NCBI GenBank assembly: GCA_946557785.1
Contig: CAMNTH010000006.1
Coordinates: 94,857-158,856, forward strand
Source of the DNA: an uncultured Blautia sp.
GTDB taxonomy: Bacteria > Bacillota > Clostridia > Lachnospirales > Lachnospiraceae
DNA length: 64,000 bases
Direction of reading: 5' to 3'
A program made the translations under genes and the position numbers. Of this stretch, positions 63,933 to 64,000 are shown piece after piece. The notes under the pieces are model-generated. The model did no database searches, was not told the origin of the DNA, and saw only the letters and a program-made list of their open reading frames with translations. Within the stretch, counting starts at the first letter, position 1, and the number at the start of each line of letters is the position of its first letter.

Positions 63933-64000
63933 TTGTTTGAAAAATTCCTGTTTTTGACAGTTGAGTAGAGCAAAACACCTCGCAACCCCAGTACTTATGC

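Noticed and set aside
1..64000. CRISPR arrays, rRNA or tRNA genes
   Set aside because: No regularly spaced repeats and no tRNA or rRNA signature sequences were seen on reading.

Overview
The window reads as chromosome of a gut Lachnospiraceae bacterium (Clostridia, Blautia-like). This is inferred from moderate GC, strong AGGAGG ribosome sites, CUT1 sugar ABC transporters with YesM/YesN-type and AraC regulators, a T-box before ileS, an FMN-riboswitch relic, a sporulation gene (spmA) and many protein families typical of that group. Most genes lie on the minus strand. No rRNA, tRNA or CRISPR array was seen.

Layout. 1-2.1 kb is a flavodoxin/TetR pair followed by gene fragments (BrxD-like ATPase, GH42 tail) around an intact DUF1622 gene. 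2.1-2.7 kb is spmA. 2.9-9.9 kb is a GH112 phosphorylase operon (binding protein, two permeases, small membrane protein, phosphorylase) with a divergent AraC gene. 10.1-17.6 kb is a LacI-controlled operon: URO-D-family protein, binding protein, two permeases and a GH120 beta-xylosidase. A 14-bp operator occurs both before the operon and before lacI. 17.7-28.1 kb holds an AraC gene and a rhamnoside operon (binding protein, permeases, YesM/YesN pair, GH78 alpha-L-rhamnosidase).

28-44 kb is mostly housekeeping: glgP, ileS with T-box, two D-Ala-D-Ala carboxypeptidases, an exonuclease, a nucleoside hydrolase, an HtrA protease with paired promoter repeats, a uracil permease and a VanR/VanS-like two-component system. 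44-46 kb has Hsp20, YunG and a small acidic protein.

46-58 kb is the most unusual part. Healthy genes (thioredoxin, ferredoxin/NapH-like pair, Crp/Fnr regulator, ptsI, fruK, PduB-like shell protein) alternate with genes collapsed by internal deletion or a single stop codon: grpB, a rhodanese-domain flavoenzyme, hcp, a tipA-like merR, an IS200 transposase, ribD joined to ribH behind half an FMN riboswitch, a 35-codon ptsH, a sorbose-phosphate-reductase-like gene, a mannitol-type PTS permease and a DUF2200 gene. Two palindromes of the form TGTGA-N5-TCAC(A/G) precede thioredoxin and the ferredoxin pair, and are likely targets of the nearby Crp/Fnr protein.

58-64 kb carries an HD phosphohydrolase, a nuclease-fold protein, recD2, a GNAT fusion, a rhodanese with an odd N-terminal GGADGPTSI motif, and a small membrane protein. 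Overall the window shows three well-kept glycan modules beside a segment losing riboflavin, PTS and nitrosative-stress functions.
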